Shown here: positions 27,270-35,760 of the stretch, piece by piece
Layout: the number at the start of each line of letters is the position of its first letter
Position numbering within the stretch: the first letter of the stretch is position 1
From: Pseudomonas viridiflava
GTDB taxonomy: Bacteria; Pseudomonadota; Gammaproteobacteria; Pseudomonadales; Pseudomonadaceae
Direction: 5' to 3'
Assembly: GCF_900590885.1 (NCBI RefSeq)
Contig: NZ_UUON01000009.1
Location: 124,001-188,000, forward strand
DNA length: 64,000 nt
Position numbers and translations under genes: made by a program
Notes under the pieces: generated by a model
Told to the model about the DNA's origin: nothing
Databases searched by the model: none
Seen by the model: the letters and a program-made list of their open reading frames with translations, nothing else

Positions 27270-29174
27270 TCAGTTCAAGGCGAACCGTTTTTGCATCAGG
27301 CACAGCCCGGCAATTTCCATCAGCAGGTTGTCGGCCGATGCGCGCTGGGCAGCAGACAAGCTTGGCAGGGTGGCCAGCAAGGCGCGCACTTTACGCGAGT
27401 CGAAGAACGGCACATTGCTCAGGGCCGGGCCGCTCAACACGTCGTTGACCATCTCGAACAGCTTCGATTGCGGGCTTTCGGACGCCGGCGGCGCGCGGAA
27501 GTACTGCTTCTTGCGGTCCAGCACTGCCTGAGGCACATACGGGCGCATGGCTTCGCGCAACGCATATTTTTCGGTGGCGCCGCGTACTTTCATGTTCACC
27601 GGCAGGCGGCAGGCGGCTTCGATCACCTGATGGTCGAGCAGAGGCGGGCGGCCTTCGAGGCTGCCGGCCATTTCCATGCGGTCGCCCAGGGAGGTGAGGA
27701 CCACGTTGGGCAGGCTGGACTTGGCCACCATGTACAGCGAGCGGTTAACCGGCTCCCAGCCGTTAAGCGCGCGCGGGCTCAGGCGGTCGTAGAACTGGCG
27801 GTAGGCATCCACATCGCAGAAACGCTCGCGGAAGTCATCGGTGTACAACTGCGCCAGCGGGCCGAACAGCGCCGATTGGGTTTGCAGCCAGGACACGCCG
27901 TGACCCAATTCATCCTGCACCCACTTCACGTCATTTTTGCCGCCAGGCAGGTAGCGGTCTTCGCTGGCATGCAGGCGGCGAGCGAGTTCGGCGATCACCG
28001 CAGGGTCCTGGTGTTCGTGGTTGTACAGCACCATGTCGCGGCGGTAGTGCGGGTAGCCGCCGAATACTTCGTCTGCGCCTTCACCGGTCAGCACCGCGCG
28101 CATGCCCTGGTTCTGCACGTATTTGCACAGCAGGTACTTGGCCACGCTGTGGGCGTTGGCGAACGGCATCTCGGCGTGCCACAGCGCATTTTCGAAGTTG
28201 TCCGCCATGTCGGAGGAGTTAACCGATAACACATTGAGGTGCGCGCGGTTATGCCGTGCAGCAATCTCGGCGTACTGACGCTCGTCGTAGGCCTGTTCGC
28301 CCTCGAACGACAAGTGGAACGCCTGCAACGGCTGGCCGGTCAGCTCGGTGGCGATCCCCAGCATCGCCGAGGAGTCCAGCCCGCCACTCAGGCACACGCC
28401 CACCGGCACGTCGGCATGCAGGCGCAGGCGCACGGATTCCTCGATGGTGTGGCGCAGAGAATCGATGATTTCGGCTTCGCTGCGTTGCTCGGTGGCCTGG
28501 GCGTCAGGGAAATCCCAGTCCCAATATTGCTCGGTCTGCAGCCCGCTTTCGTCGGCGATGATCCAGCAGCCCGGCTTGACGCTGCGGATGTTGTTGAACA
28601 GCGTGCGGTCGCGCAGGATAAAGCCACGGCTGGCGTAGGCTTCGTGGTCCCACTGCGCCGGCACGCCGGCCGCCAGCAGGGCCTTGATTTCGGAGGCGAA
28701 GTACCAGGCGCCTTCATGCTCGGTGTAGTACAGCGGCTTGACGCCCACCCGGTCACGCACGGCAAACAGCTTTTTGCGCAGGCGGTCGAAAATCAGGATG
28801 GTGAATTCGCCGCGAAGTTGCTTGAGCCCGCGTACGCCGTGGCGGCGGTACAGGTGCATGGCGATTTCGCTGTCGGAGGAGGTCTTGAAGCGGCAGCCGT
28901 CACTTTCCAGCTCGCTGCGAATGCGCTGATAGTCATAGAACTCGCCGTTGACCATCATCACCAGGTCGCCTTCGTCGGCGACGATAGGCTGGGTGCCATT
29001 GCCCAGCCCGACCAGGCCCAGGCGCACATAACCGAAAGCGGCCTGGCCCTTGGGGTCGAACCATTGGCTGGAGCTGTCCGGGCCACGGTGATGGATGGCG
29101 CGCAGGGCGGCATCAAACATGTTCGGGTTGAACGCACGGGGTTGCTTGGCAAACACGCCAATGTATCCACACAT
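27270..29174 (-). CDS. asnB: Glutamine-dependent asparagine synthetase-like amidotransferase
   Basis: The 634-residue protein begins MCGYIGVF, exposing the N-terminal nucleophile Cys2 of class II glutamine amidotransferases, with RGPDSSSQWF and GEFYDY motifs (domain to about 210). The synthetase half has the ATP pyrophosphatase loop CLSGGLDSSAM (about 260-270) and TGEGADEVFGGYPHYR. Such enzymes adenylate a carboxylate and transfer ammonia to it. The true substrate may not be aspartate: the gene lies between an AurF-type oxygenase and an exporter, as in natural-product clusters where AsnB homologues make amides. Length is slightly above the usual 550-620. Confidence 0.88.
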   Translation of the reverse strand: MCGYIGVFAKQPRAFNPNMFDAALRAIHHRGPDSSSQWFDPKGQAAFGYVRLGLVGLGNGTQPIVADEGDLVMMVNGEFYDYQRIRSELESDGCRFKTSSDSEIAMHLYRRHGVRGLKQLRGEFTILIFDRLRKKLFAVRDRVGVKPLYYTEHEGAWYFASEIKALLAAGVPAQWDHEAYASRGFILRDRTLFNNIRSVKPGCWIIADESGLQTEQYWDWDFPDAQATEQRSEAEIIDSLRHTIEESVRLRLHADVPVGVCLSGGLDSSAMLGIATELTGQPLQAFHLSFEGEQAYDERQYAEIAARHNRAHLNVLSVNSSDMADNFENALWHAEMPFANAHSVAKYLLCKYVQNQGMRAVLTGEGADEVFGGYPHYRRDMVLYNHEHQDPAVIAELARRLHASEDRYLPGGKNDVKWVQDELGHGVSWLQTQSALFGPLAQLYTDDFRERFCDVDAYRQFYDRLSPRALNGWEPVNRSLYMVAKSSLPNVVLTSLGDRMEMAGSLEGRPPLLDHQVIEAACRLPVNMKVRGATEKYALREAMRPYVPQAVLDRKKQYFRAPPASESPQSKLFEMVNDVLSGPALSNVPFFDSRKVRALLATLPSLSAAQRASADNLLMEIAGLCLMQKRFALN

Positions 29175-29219
29175 AATCAGTACTCTGTTGAATTTGTATT
29201 GGTCAGCGGCACGCTGGGT

Positions 29220-30179
29220 TCAAGCGGTGATCGCCGGTTCGGGCGTCACCGGCAGCTCGGGCAGCACCGAGGTGGGCTGTATGCCAATCGAGCTAAGGAT
29301 TTCGGGCATGGCCGAGTAGTCCGCTTCGCCGGTTTCGATAAATTGCGTCGGCAGCAGGAGCGAGCGATCGCCGAACACTTCAAGCAGTTGCGGCAGGATG
29401 ATTCGCCACGCGGAAATCTCGCGCATCGGGAACACCCGGATCGAGTTGGCGATGCCACGGGTAAACAGGGCGGTTTGCTGTGGGGTGAAGTCGCCGACTA
29501 CCTGCTGCACGAACAGCGGGAAGATGTGCTTGTGCACCAGTTCGTCTTTTTTGTGCAGCGCCACCACGTGACGGAATACCGGCTGGATCTCCGGCGCGTC
29601 GCTGAGGTCGGCCAGGTAGTCGCTGATGAACGTCTCCGAGACCAGCGAGAACGCCAGGCGGTAAATCTTGAAATCCGCCTCGGACAGGGTGGCCTGTGCC
29701 TGACTCAGGTGGCGGGTCAGTTCCAGCTCCGGCCATTTGATGCGGATGCCGCGCTGGGTGATCGCCAGTTCGCACATGTTGATCGAGAACAGTGTGTGGT
29801 AAGCCTCATCCGCCAGGGTTTCGGAAATCGTCGCGGCGCTGGCCGAACTCAGGCGCGAGCCCAGTTGCAGCAGATCCAGGCAGGAAGGGCAGATGATCTC
29901 GGTTTCGATGGCGATGGTTTTCTGGTTGTAGATCACCCAGCCGGCCGACAGGATCAGCAGTTTCAGGGCGTGGGGGTAGTTCTGGTAATGCGGGTCATGG
30001 GCGAAGGGCAGCAGGGCTTCGAGGAAGTCCGGCGCCTGCAGGTCAAGCTGGATGTCCGGGCGCTGGGAGTCCAGCTTGATCTGTGCGCGTTTGTGCCAGC
30101 TGCGTTCGATTTTGATCAGTCGTTCATCGGCTGCGTCATTGCTGCGATAAAGATCGTCTTGAGTGCTGTGCTGAAACAT
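29220..30179 (-). CDS. AurF-type diiron N-oxygenase
   Basis: I start at the ATG at 30179, with GGTGAA upstream; an in-frame extension of 21 codons is possible. The 319-residue helical protein carries a full set of diiron ligands: E92 or E94, E125-x2-H128 (EAYH), E182, and H209-x3-E213-x2-H216. The spacings equal those I recall for AurF (E101, E136, H139, E196, H223, E227, H230). AurF-like enzymes oxidise aromatic or aliphatic amines to hydroxylamine, nitroso or nitro groups, using oxygen. It lies 45 bases upstream of asnB and 79 bases downstream of the crotonase gene, in one probable operon. The amine substrate is unknown. Confidence 0.85.
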   Translation of the reverse strand: MFQHSTQDDLYRSNDAADERLIKIERSWHKRAQIKLDSQRPDIQLDLQAPDFLEALLPFAHDPHYQNYPHALKLLILSAGWVIYNQKTIAIETEIICPSCLDLLQLGSRLSSASAATISETLADEAYHTLFSINMCELAITQRGIRIKWPELELTRHLSQAQATLSEADFKIYRLAFSLVSETFISDYLADLSDAPEIQPVFRHVVALHKKDELVHKHIFPLFVQQVVGDFTPQQTALFTRGIANSIRVFPMREISAWRIILPQLLEVFGDRSLLLPTQFIETGEADYSAMPEILSSIGIQPTSVLPELPVTPEPAITA

Positions 30180-30258
30180 GGTTTCACCGGTTGATAGTGA
30201 GTTGTGAAGGCCATCCATGGTTTGCCGAGGCGCGCTCGGCAACGTTCACGACCGGGAG

Positions 30259-31047
30259 TTACACCGCTTCTGGTGCGGTTTGGATCTTGTCCTTCTTGCG
30301 ATCCAGGAAGTCCGCCAGGCGATCCTGGGTGCGCACGTCGGAGGACACCACCGCCGCAATCAGGGCTTCTGTCATCAGGCCGTCCTGTTGGCTCTGGTCG
30401 ACAATGCGCGGCAATACGTGGGTGACCGCATAGTTGGTCATGGGCAGGTTGCCCGCGATCTTGTGGGCCAATTCGGTGGCCTTGAGCACCGCCTGGCCAA
30501 CCGGCACCAGGTATTGAGCCACGCCGCGCTCGTAGCTTTCCTTGGCGTAGAGGGTGCGGCCGGTGAGCATCATGTCGGTCATCAGCGCAATGCCGGCGAT
30601 ACGCGGGAAGCGTACCGAGGCACCAACCCCCACATACAGGCCGCGCATGGCTTCGGGCAGCGAGAAGAACGCGCTGTCATCGACCACACGCAGGCTGCAT
30701 GCCGTGGCGATTTCCAGGCCGCCACCGATGGCCGCGCCGGTAATGGCGGCCACCACGGGCACTTTGCCGAACTGGATCAGTTCGAACGTCTTGTGCCATT
30801 CACGGAAGGCCTGCACGTTGTCGATCACCGACTGGTCGCGGATTTCCGACAGGTCCAACCCGGTACAAAAATGCTGGCTGGTGCTGTAGAGCACGGCGGC
30901 GCCAATGCCTTCAGGCAGGTTGCTGAAGGTGTCGCGCAGTTCGTGCATGACCTCCAGAGACATGGCGTTGCGCTTCTGTGGTCGATTGAGCCCTACCATC
31001 AGCACAGCGCCGTCTACTCGTACGTCCAAGTAGTTTTTGACTGTCAT
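30259..31047 (-). CDS. Crotonase-family enzyme (enoyl-CoA hydratase/isomerase-like)
   Basis: I start at the ATG at 31047 (MTVKNYLDVRVDGAVLMVGL); an extension to 31089 exists. The 262-residue protein has the crotonase oxyanion-hole segments HFCTGLDLSEI (about 68) and GAAIGGGLEIATACSLRV (about 107), followed by LPEAMRGLYVG with a second catalytic glutamate. Both acidic residues of hydratases seem to be kept. It is the first gene of the oxygenase-amidotransferase-exporter cluster and is divergent from an AraC regulator. Its role (hydration, isomerisation or thioester hydrolysis on a CoA intermediate) cannot be fixed from sequence. Confidence 0.87.
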   Translation of the reverse strand: MTVKNYLDVRVDGAVLMVGLNRPQKRNAMSLEVMHELRDTFSNLPEGIGAAVLYSTSQHFCTGLDLSEIRDQSVIDNVQAFREWHKTFELIQFGKVPVVAAITGAAIGGGLEIATACSLRVVDDSAFFSLPEAMRGLYVGVGASVRFPRIAGIALMTDMMLTGRTLYAKESYERGVAQYLVPVGQAVLKATELAHKIAGNLPMTNYAVTHVLPRIVDQSQQDGLMTEALIAAVVSSDVRTQDRLADFLDRKKDKIQTAPEAV

Positions 31048-31154
31048 TTTCCGAATATCCCTTCGAAATGAACCCAACTTGGGGAGCAACGATTCTAGGT
31101 GGGGAACTTTTGGCCTGCTTGCTATGTCAGGTCATAGTTTGACAAAATCGGGCC

Positions 31155-31952
31155 ATGCAGCCGACCTTCACCTTTTCGCCCTATGAACCCGACAGCCCTG
31201 AAGCGGTGGTGACGCTGCGCGAGTACCCGTCGGGCACCGTGTTTCCACGCCACACGCACCGGCGTGGGCAGTTCGCCTATGCCTCCACCGGCGCGCTGAA
31301 GATGTTCACCGACCTGGGCAACTGGGTGGTGCCGCCACAACGGGCGATCTGGGTGCCGGGTGGGGTAGCGCATGAAATGCACATGCGCGGTGACGTGGTG
31401 ATGCTCAACACCTACCTCGACGACGATGCCGCCCAGCGCGCGGGGTTGCAGGACCATTGCCAGGTGTTTGGCGTATCGCCACTGCTGCGCCACCTGCTGG
31501 AGGCCGCGCTGGCGATCGGGCCATCCGCCTCGCCCAGCGTGCGCGACCGCTGCGTGCTGACCCTGCTGATCGACGAAATCGGCACCATGCCCGAATTGCC
31601 CCTCAGCGCGCCGTTGCCCTCCGAGTCACGCCTGGCCCGTTCCTGTCAGCGCTTTCTGGACGCGCCCACGCAGAAAATCTCCATCGGCGAAATGGCCGAC
31701 TGGTCGAGCATGAGCCGGCGCACCTTTACGCGTAACTTTCGTGAGTGCACCGGCATGACCTTTGTGTCGTGGCGCCAGCAGGTCTGCCTGTTGGAGGCAA
31801 CGGCGCGCCTCAGCCACGGCTCGTCAATCACCGATGTGGCGTTTGAGCTGGGCTTCAGCAGCTCCAGCGCGTTTACCTCGGTGTTTCGCCGCAACCTGGG
31901 GGATTCGCCGGCGCGCTACCTGGCCAAGTCCAAGGCTGCGTCGATGTTCTGA
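31155..31952 (+). CDS. AraC-family regulator divergent from the oxygenase cluster
   Basis: The 265-residue protein has an N-terminal cupin domain (about 20-100; HTHRRGQFAYASTGALKMFTDLGNWVVPPQRAIWVPGGVAH) and two helix-turn-helix motifs in the C-terminal 100 residues (ISIGEMADWSSMSRRTFTRNFRECTG; ITDVAFELGFSSSSAFTSVFRRNLG). It is divergent from the crotonase gene across 107 bases, so it most likely controls that operon. The cupin may bind a small molecule. No clear operator repeat is visible in the gap. Confidence 0.87.
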   Translation: MQPTFTFSPYEPDSPEAVVTLREYPSGTVFPRHTHRRGQFAYASTGALKMFTDLGNWVVPPQRAIWVPGGVAHEMHMRGDVVMLNTYLDDDAAQRAGLQDHCQVFGVSPLLRHLLEAALAIGPSASPSVRDRCVLTLLIDEIGTMPELPLSAPLPSESRLARSCQRFLDAPTQKISIGEMADWSSMSRRTFTRNFRECTGMTFVSWRQQVCLLEATARLSHGSSITDVAFELGFSSSSAFTSVFRRNLGDSPARYLAKSKAASMF

Positions 31953-32055
31953 AAGGAGGAGGACGCCAACCTGGTGCCTTTCCCCCCGGCGTTACGGCGT
32001 TGAGCCTCACCCTTTGTTACTATCGCCGTCCCTTGTTACCAGGAGTCACCGGCCC

Positions 32056-33609
32056 ATGCAGCACCAGTGGGATGAAATGCACCGCACCCGCAAGCCCACG
32101 TTCCTGCTGTGCGGCGAGCCTCAGGGGGATGTGCTCAATCTCTATGTTCACGGTTATTCGGCGTTCTTCAATCGGCAACAACTGGGCAGTTTCAAGGCGC
32201 AGCTGGCGGGTATCGAAGGCTCGACCAACCTGATGCTGTTCTGGCCGGCGGGGCATTTTCTGGAAAACCTGTTCGCGCCGTTCAAGGATGTCATCGGTGC
32301 GATGCTCGGCGGCGGCAGCCTGGGCGCGGCGACGGTGGGAGTAGGCAAGGCGATTGCCTATTTTCTCGACCACTACAAAAGCGTCGAAGCCCGGGTGGAC
32401 GAAGTGGCCAGGAGCCTGCTGCCCGAGCTTGCCGCTTACCTGCATTGTGAGTCACTGCAGGTGCGGCGCATCAACCTGATCGGGCATTCCCTGGGCGCGC
32501 GGATCCTGGTCAAGAGCCTGCTGGCCAACCCGGAAACCGCCCGCGAGCTGCCGCTGGACAACCTGCTGTTGATGGGCGGGGCGATCTGCACTTCAAGCCC
32601 GTGGGATGAGGTGGCGGCGCCGCTCAAGGGCCGGGTCATCAATTGCCATTCCAGCAAGGACTGGGCCCTGGCCATGAAGCCCGACACCGAGCGTTGCATC
32701 GGCCGTTATGCGATCCCGCTGACGCCTGTACTCAAGGCCAAGGTGACAAATGTGCACCTGGCATCCTTCGATCACGCGGCCTATTGGCCGCAATTGCAGA
32801 CGGTGGTGCAGTACACCGACCTGCTGCATGAGCGGCGCGGCCTGATCCGTTCCGACCAGCGCAGCAGCGAGGTGCGCTTTGCCGAGGAAGACGTGGAACT
32901 GTTCCCGGCCCTGGTGCAGGCGCGGCCGGAGGAATTGAAGTTCCTCGCCGAATTGATGGCGCAAAAGCGCAGCGCGTCGATCGATGCCACGGTGCGCGAG
33001 CCGCTCAAGCTGGCCATCGAGTTGCAACGCATGGGCGGCGACACCTTTATGAACCTGGCCCGTGGCCATGGCGTGAACTACCGGCAGATCGCAGAAGATG
33101 TGGCGCAGCGCCTGGGCATCAAATTTGACGAGCCCCTGGCCAGCGTCGCGCTGGCGGACCTTGAGGCCAGGGTCGCGGAAACGCTCATCGAGCAGTACAA
33201 GGACAAACTCAGCAATGCCGACCGGCAGGTGTTCGAGGCTGAACTCAAGGCCGCCGCGCAAAAAGAGCAGGGGTTGTTCAATCGTATTGATGTCGGGCGT
33301 TCAGCCACCACGGCATTGAGCGGCACTGCGCTGGCCGGGCTGACCGGTTTTATCCTGCGCCGTGGCGCCGCCACGGCGATCCCGGTGGTGGGCCAGGCGC
33401 TGGCTGCCGCGATGCTGCTGGTGAGCGGGGTGCGCGCGTTTTCAGGGCCGGCGTACTCGATCACCACCCTGGCGGTGCTGGTGGTGGGAGTGATTCGCCA
33501 GCGCATGGAACGTGAGGCGCTGAACCAGGAGCTGGACCTGGTGGTGCAGGTGGTGGAGGCGTTTGACTTGCCGCGGGATACGGTGATGCGCACGGTTGCA
33601 TCCGACTGA
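32056..33609 (+). CDS. Alpha/beta hydrolase (DUF726-like) fused to a YaaW/UPF0174-like domain
   Basis: I start at the ATG at 32056 after an AGGAG; the frame extends further upstream without a good ribosome site. The 517-residue protein has an alpha/beta hydrolase half (about 20-270) with LYVHGYSAFF, the nucleophile elbow INLIGHSLGARIL and LLLMGGAI, similar to DUF726 hydrolases. From about 295 on it resembles E. coli YaaW: LQRMGGDTFMNLARGHGVNYRQIAEDV aligns with YaaW LQHFGGDSIANKLRGHGK..., and SGVRAFSGPAYSITTLAVL with its C-terminal hydrophobic end. Two hydrophobic stretches near 420-485 could insert in the membrane. The function is unknown. Confidence 0.75.
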   Translation: MQHQWDEMHRTRKPTFLLCGEPQGDVLNLYVHGYSAFFNRQQLGSFKAQLAGIEGSTNLMLFWPAGHFLENLFAPFKDVIGAMLGGGSLGAATVGVGKAIAYFLDHYKSVEARVDEVARSLLPELAAYLHCESLQVRRINLIGHSLGARILVKSLLANPETARELPLDNLLLMGGAICTSSPWDEVAAPLKGRVINCHSSKDWALAMKPDTERCIGRYAIPLTPVLKAKVTNVHLASFDHAAYWPQLQTVVQYTDLLHERRGLIRSDQRSSEVRFAEEDVELFPALVQARPEELKFLAELMAQKRSASIDATVREPLKLAIELQRMGGDTFMNLARGHGVNYRQIAEDVAQRLGIKFDEPLASVALADLEARVAETLIEQYKDKLSNADRQVFEAELKAAAQKEQGLFNRIDVGRSATTALSGTALAGLTGFILRRGAATAIPVVGQALAAAMLLVSGVRAFSGPAYSITTLAVLVVGVIRQRMEREALNQELDLVVQVVEAFDLPRDTVMRTVASD

Positions 33610-33650
33610 TAAGCTGCGCGCTTGTCTTAAGTGTTTGCCTGGGATACCGC

Positions 33651-34970
33651 GTGAAATTCAGCCTGCCGAAAATTGCTACCGCCCCGTTCTGCCCGCCGGA
33701 AGTGGCCGGCTCTGTCGCCGTTGATCCCAAGGCGTCGTTCTTCAAGCGCGTTTTAATGTTCGCAGGCCCCGGGCTGCTGATCTCCATCGGCTACATGGAC
33801 CCGGGCAACTGGGCCACGGCCATCGAGGCCGGCTCGCGCTACGGCTACAGCCTGTTGTTTGTGGTGCTGCTGGCCAGCCTGGCGGGGATGGCCGTGCAGT
33901 GTCTGTGCTCACGGCTGGGCATCGCCACCGGCAAGGACCTGGCGCAACTGTGCCGCGAACGCTACAGCAAGCGTTCCGCACGCACCCAATGGGTGCTGGC
34001 GGAAATCTCGATCATCGCCACCGACCTTGCCGAAGTGCTTGGCTGCGCCCTGGCGTTTCACTTACTGCTGGGGGTGTCGTTGACCACCGGCATTGTCATC
34101 ACGGCCTTTGACACGTTGTTGATCCTGGCCCTGCAAAACCGCGGGTTCCGTCGCCTGGAGGCGATCATGCTGGCGCTGGTGGCGACCATCGGCGTGTGCT
34201 TCTTCATCGAACTGGTGCTGATCAAACCCTACTGGCCCGACGTATTCAGCGGTTTTACCCCGTCACTGTCGGCCATCAGCGATGCCGCGCCGCTGTACCT
34301 GGCCATTGGCATCCTCGGCGCCACGGTGATGCCCCATAACCTGTACCTGCACAGTTCGATTGTGCAAACCCGGCTGATCGGCAAAGACCTCGCCAGCAAA
34401 CAGGACGCGGTCAAGCTGGCGCGCATCGACACCATCGGCTCTCTGGCCCTGGCGCTGCTGGTCAACGCCGCGATCCTGGTGCTTGCCGCCGCAGCCTTCC
34501 ACAAGACTGGTCACACCGACGTGGTGGAAATCCAGGACGCCTACCACCTGCTTGACCCGCTGGTGGGCGGCGCGTTTGCCAGCATCCTGTTCGGCGTTGC
34601 CTTGCTGGCGTCCGGGCAAAGCTCGACGTTTACCGGCACCATCGCCGGGCAAGTGATCATGGAGGGCTACCTCAACCTGCGCATCCCGTGCTGGCAACGG
34701 CGCCTGATCACCCGAGGGCTGGCGCTGATCCCGGCGTTTCTCGGCGTGTGGCTGATGGGCGACGACGCCATCGGCAAGCTGTTGATCCTCAGCCAGGTGG
34801 TGCTCAGCCTGCAATTGCCGTTCGCGCTGTACCCGCTGATCCGCATGACGGGCGATAAGCAGCTGATGGGGCCCTTCGTTAACCGCCTGCCTACGCGGGT
34901 GTTGGCGTGGTTTCTGTTTGCGGTGATCAGTGGGGCGAATGCGTGGTTGATTGGGCAGTGGGTGTTTTGA
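33651..34970 (+). CDS. mntH: Nramp-family manganese/divalent metal transporter
   Basis: The 439-residue protein starts at a GTG (MKFSLPKIATAPF). It has eleven predicted membrane helices, the metal-binding DPGN motif in helix 1 (GYMDPGNWATAIEAGSRYGYSLL) and the helix 6 motif MPHNLYLHSSIV. Both are diagnostic of Nramp/MntH proton-coupled Mn(II) importers. It begins 41 bases after the hydrolase fusion and may have its own promoter. No MntR or OxyR site was recognised in the short gap. Confidence 0.93.
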   Translation: MKFSLPKIATAPFCPPEVAGSVAVDPKASFFKRVLMFAGPGLLISIGYMDPGNWATAIEAGSRYGYSLLFVVLLASLAGMAVQCLCSRLGIATGKDLAQLCRERYSKRSARTQWVLAEISIIATDLAEVLGCALAFHLLLGVSLTTGIVITAFDTLLILALQNRGFRRLEAIMLALVATIGVCFFIELVLIKPYWPDVFSGFTPSLSAISDAAPLYLAIGILGATVMPHNLYLHSSIVQTRLIGKDLASKQDAVKLARIDTIGSLALALLVNAAILVLAAAAFHKTGHTDVVEIQDAYHLLDPLVGGAFASILFGVALLASGQSSTFTGTIAGQVIMEGYLNLRIPCWQRRLITRGLALIPAFLGVWLMGDDAIGKLLILSQVVLSLQLPFALYPLIRMTGDKQLMGPFVNRLPTRVLAWFLFAVISGANAWLIGQWVF

Positions 34971-34986
34971 TCAAGGTCGGGCAGTA

Positions 34987-35364
34987 CTAAACAAGGATCG
35001 CCAAGGATGTGTATTGGGCGACCTGTGGGTCGGCGGTCAATAACTTCATCGGTTCGTTGATGGCTGTTGCAATAATGAGCCGGTCGAAAGGATCCTTGTG
35101 ATGGTGTTTCAGATCCTTTACCGCAATCGCGTGTTCTGATGTGACGGGCAGTTCGACGAACCCGCTATCCAGGCAGCACTCACGGATTTCATTCAGATCG
35201 ACAGTGAGTTTTCCCAAGCCGACCTTGATTGCCATCTCCCAGAATGTTGCAGCGCTGATGTAAATCTCCGCTGCATTCTCGATCAGCTTTCTGGCTTTAC
35301 GGGATAACTTGGCGTCATCAGTCAGTACCCATAGCAGGATATGAGTATCCAAAAGCACCCTCAT
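34987..35364 (-). CDS. PIN-domain toxin (VapC-like)
   Basis: The 125-residue protein is a PIN-domain ribonuclease: MRVLLDTHILLWVL with the first catalytic aspartate (D6), FWEMAIKVGLGKL with the conserved glutamate, DPFDRLIIATA with the next aspartate, and LLTADPQV near the end. Its start overlaps the stop of the antitoxin gene by four bases (ATGA). The dual-gene layout is typical of VapBC-like type II systems; the antitoxin belongs to the Phd/YefM class rather than the VapB/AbrB class. Confidence 0.9.
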   Translation of the reverse strand: MRVLLDTHILLWVLTDDAKLSRKARKLIENAAEIYISAATFWEMAIKVGLGKLTVDLNEIRECCLDSGFVELPVTSEHAIAVKDLKHHHKDPFDRLIIATAINEPMKLLTADPQVAQYTSLAILV

Positions 35365-35600
35365 AGTAGGGTGCCCTCGAAGGCCGCCAGTAGATCGTCG
35401 GGTAGAGGGGCATCGAAGTCCTCAGGAATAACCAACTTCCCTTTCATTGCACCAATTCGTCGACCTTTGGACTTGCCTACGGGTACAAGCTGCGCCATTG
35501 CACGTCCATGTTTGGCAATGGTGATGACTTTACCGTTGGCGGCTTCATCGACCAGTTTTGACAGATTATTTTTCGCTTCACCCAAGGGTACGGTAATCAT
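35361..35600 (-). CDS. Phd/YefM-family antitoxin
   Basis: The 79-residue protein begins MITVPLGEAKNNLSKLVDEAANGKVITIAKHGRAMAQLVPV, the classic Phd/YefM DNA-binding N-terminus. The C-terminal half (DLLAAF) should bind and block the PIN toxin encoded directly downstream with a four-base overlap. A palindromic site (35617-35636) lies just upstream of the start and suits autoregulation. Confidence 0.9.
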   Translation of the reverse strand: MITVPLGEAKNNLSKLVDEAANGKVITIAKHGRAMAQLVPVGKSKGRRIGAMKGKLVIPEDFDAPLPDDLLAAFEGTLL

Positions 35601-35616
35601 TTGGCTCTCCCCGTAT

Positions 35617-35636
35617 TTTGGCCAAATATAGCCAAA
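35617..35636. promoter_or_regulatory. Antitoxin operator candidate
   Basis: The palindrome TTTGGCCAAA (35617-35626) is followed by a further GCCAAA half-site (35631-35636), 17 bases upstream of the antitoxin start. Repeated half-sites are usual for Phd-type autorepression. Confidence 0.5.
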
Positions 35637-35760
35637 GTTTGGAGGGCTATCAAAGATTGCCCGACAGCTGGCTGAAGCGGTTTGTCCGGCGAGAAATACT
35701 GGCCAGTAAAATCAGAACGGACCTACTTTTTAAGCTAGGAAATTTCGCCAAAACCTGTGC

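Noticed and set aside
28239..30194. 651-codon frame antisense to asnB and the diiron oxygenase
   Set aside because: It crosses two recognised genes and has no domain or ribosome site; composition artefact.
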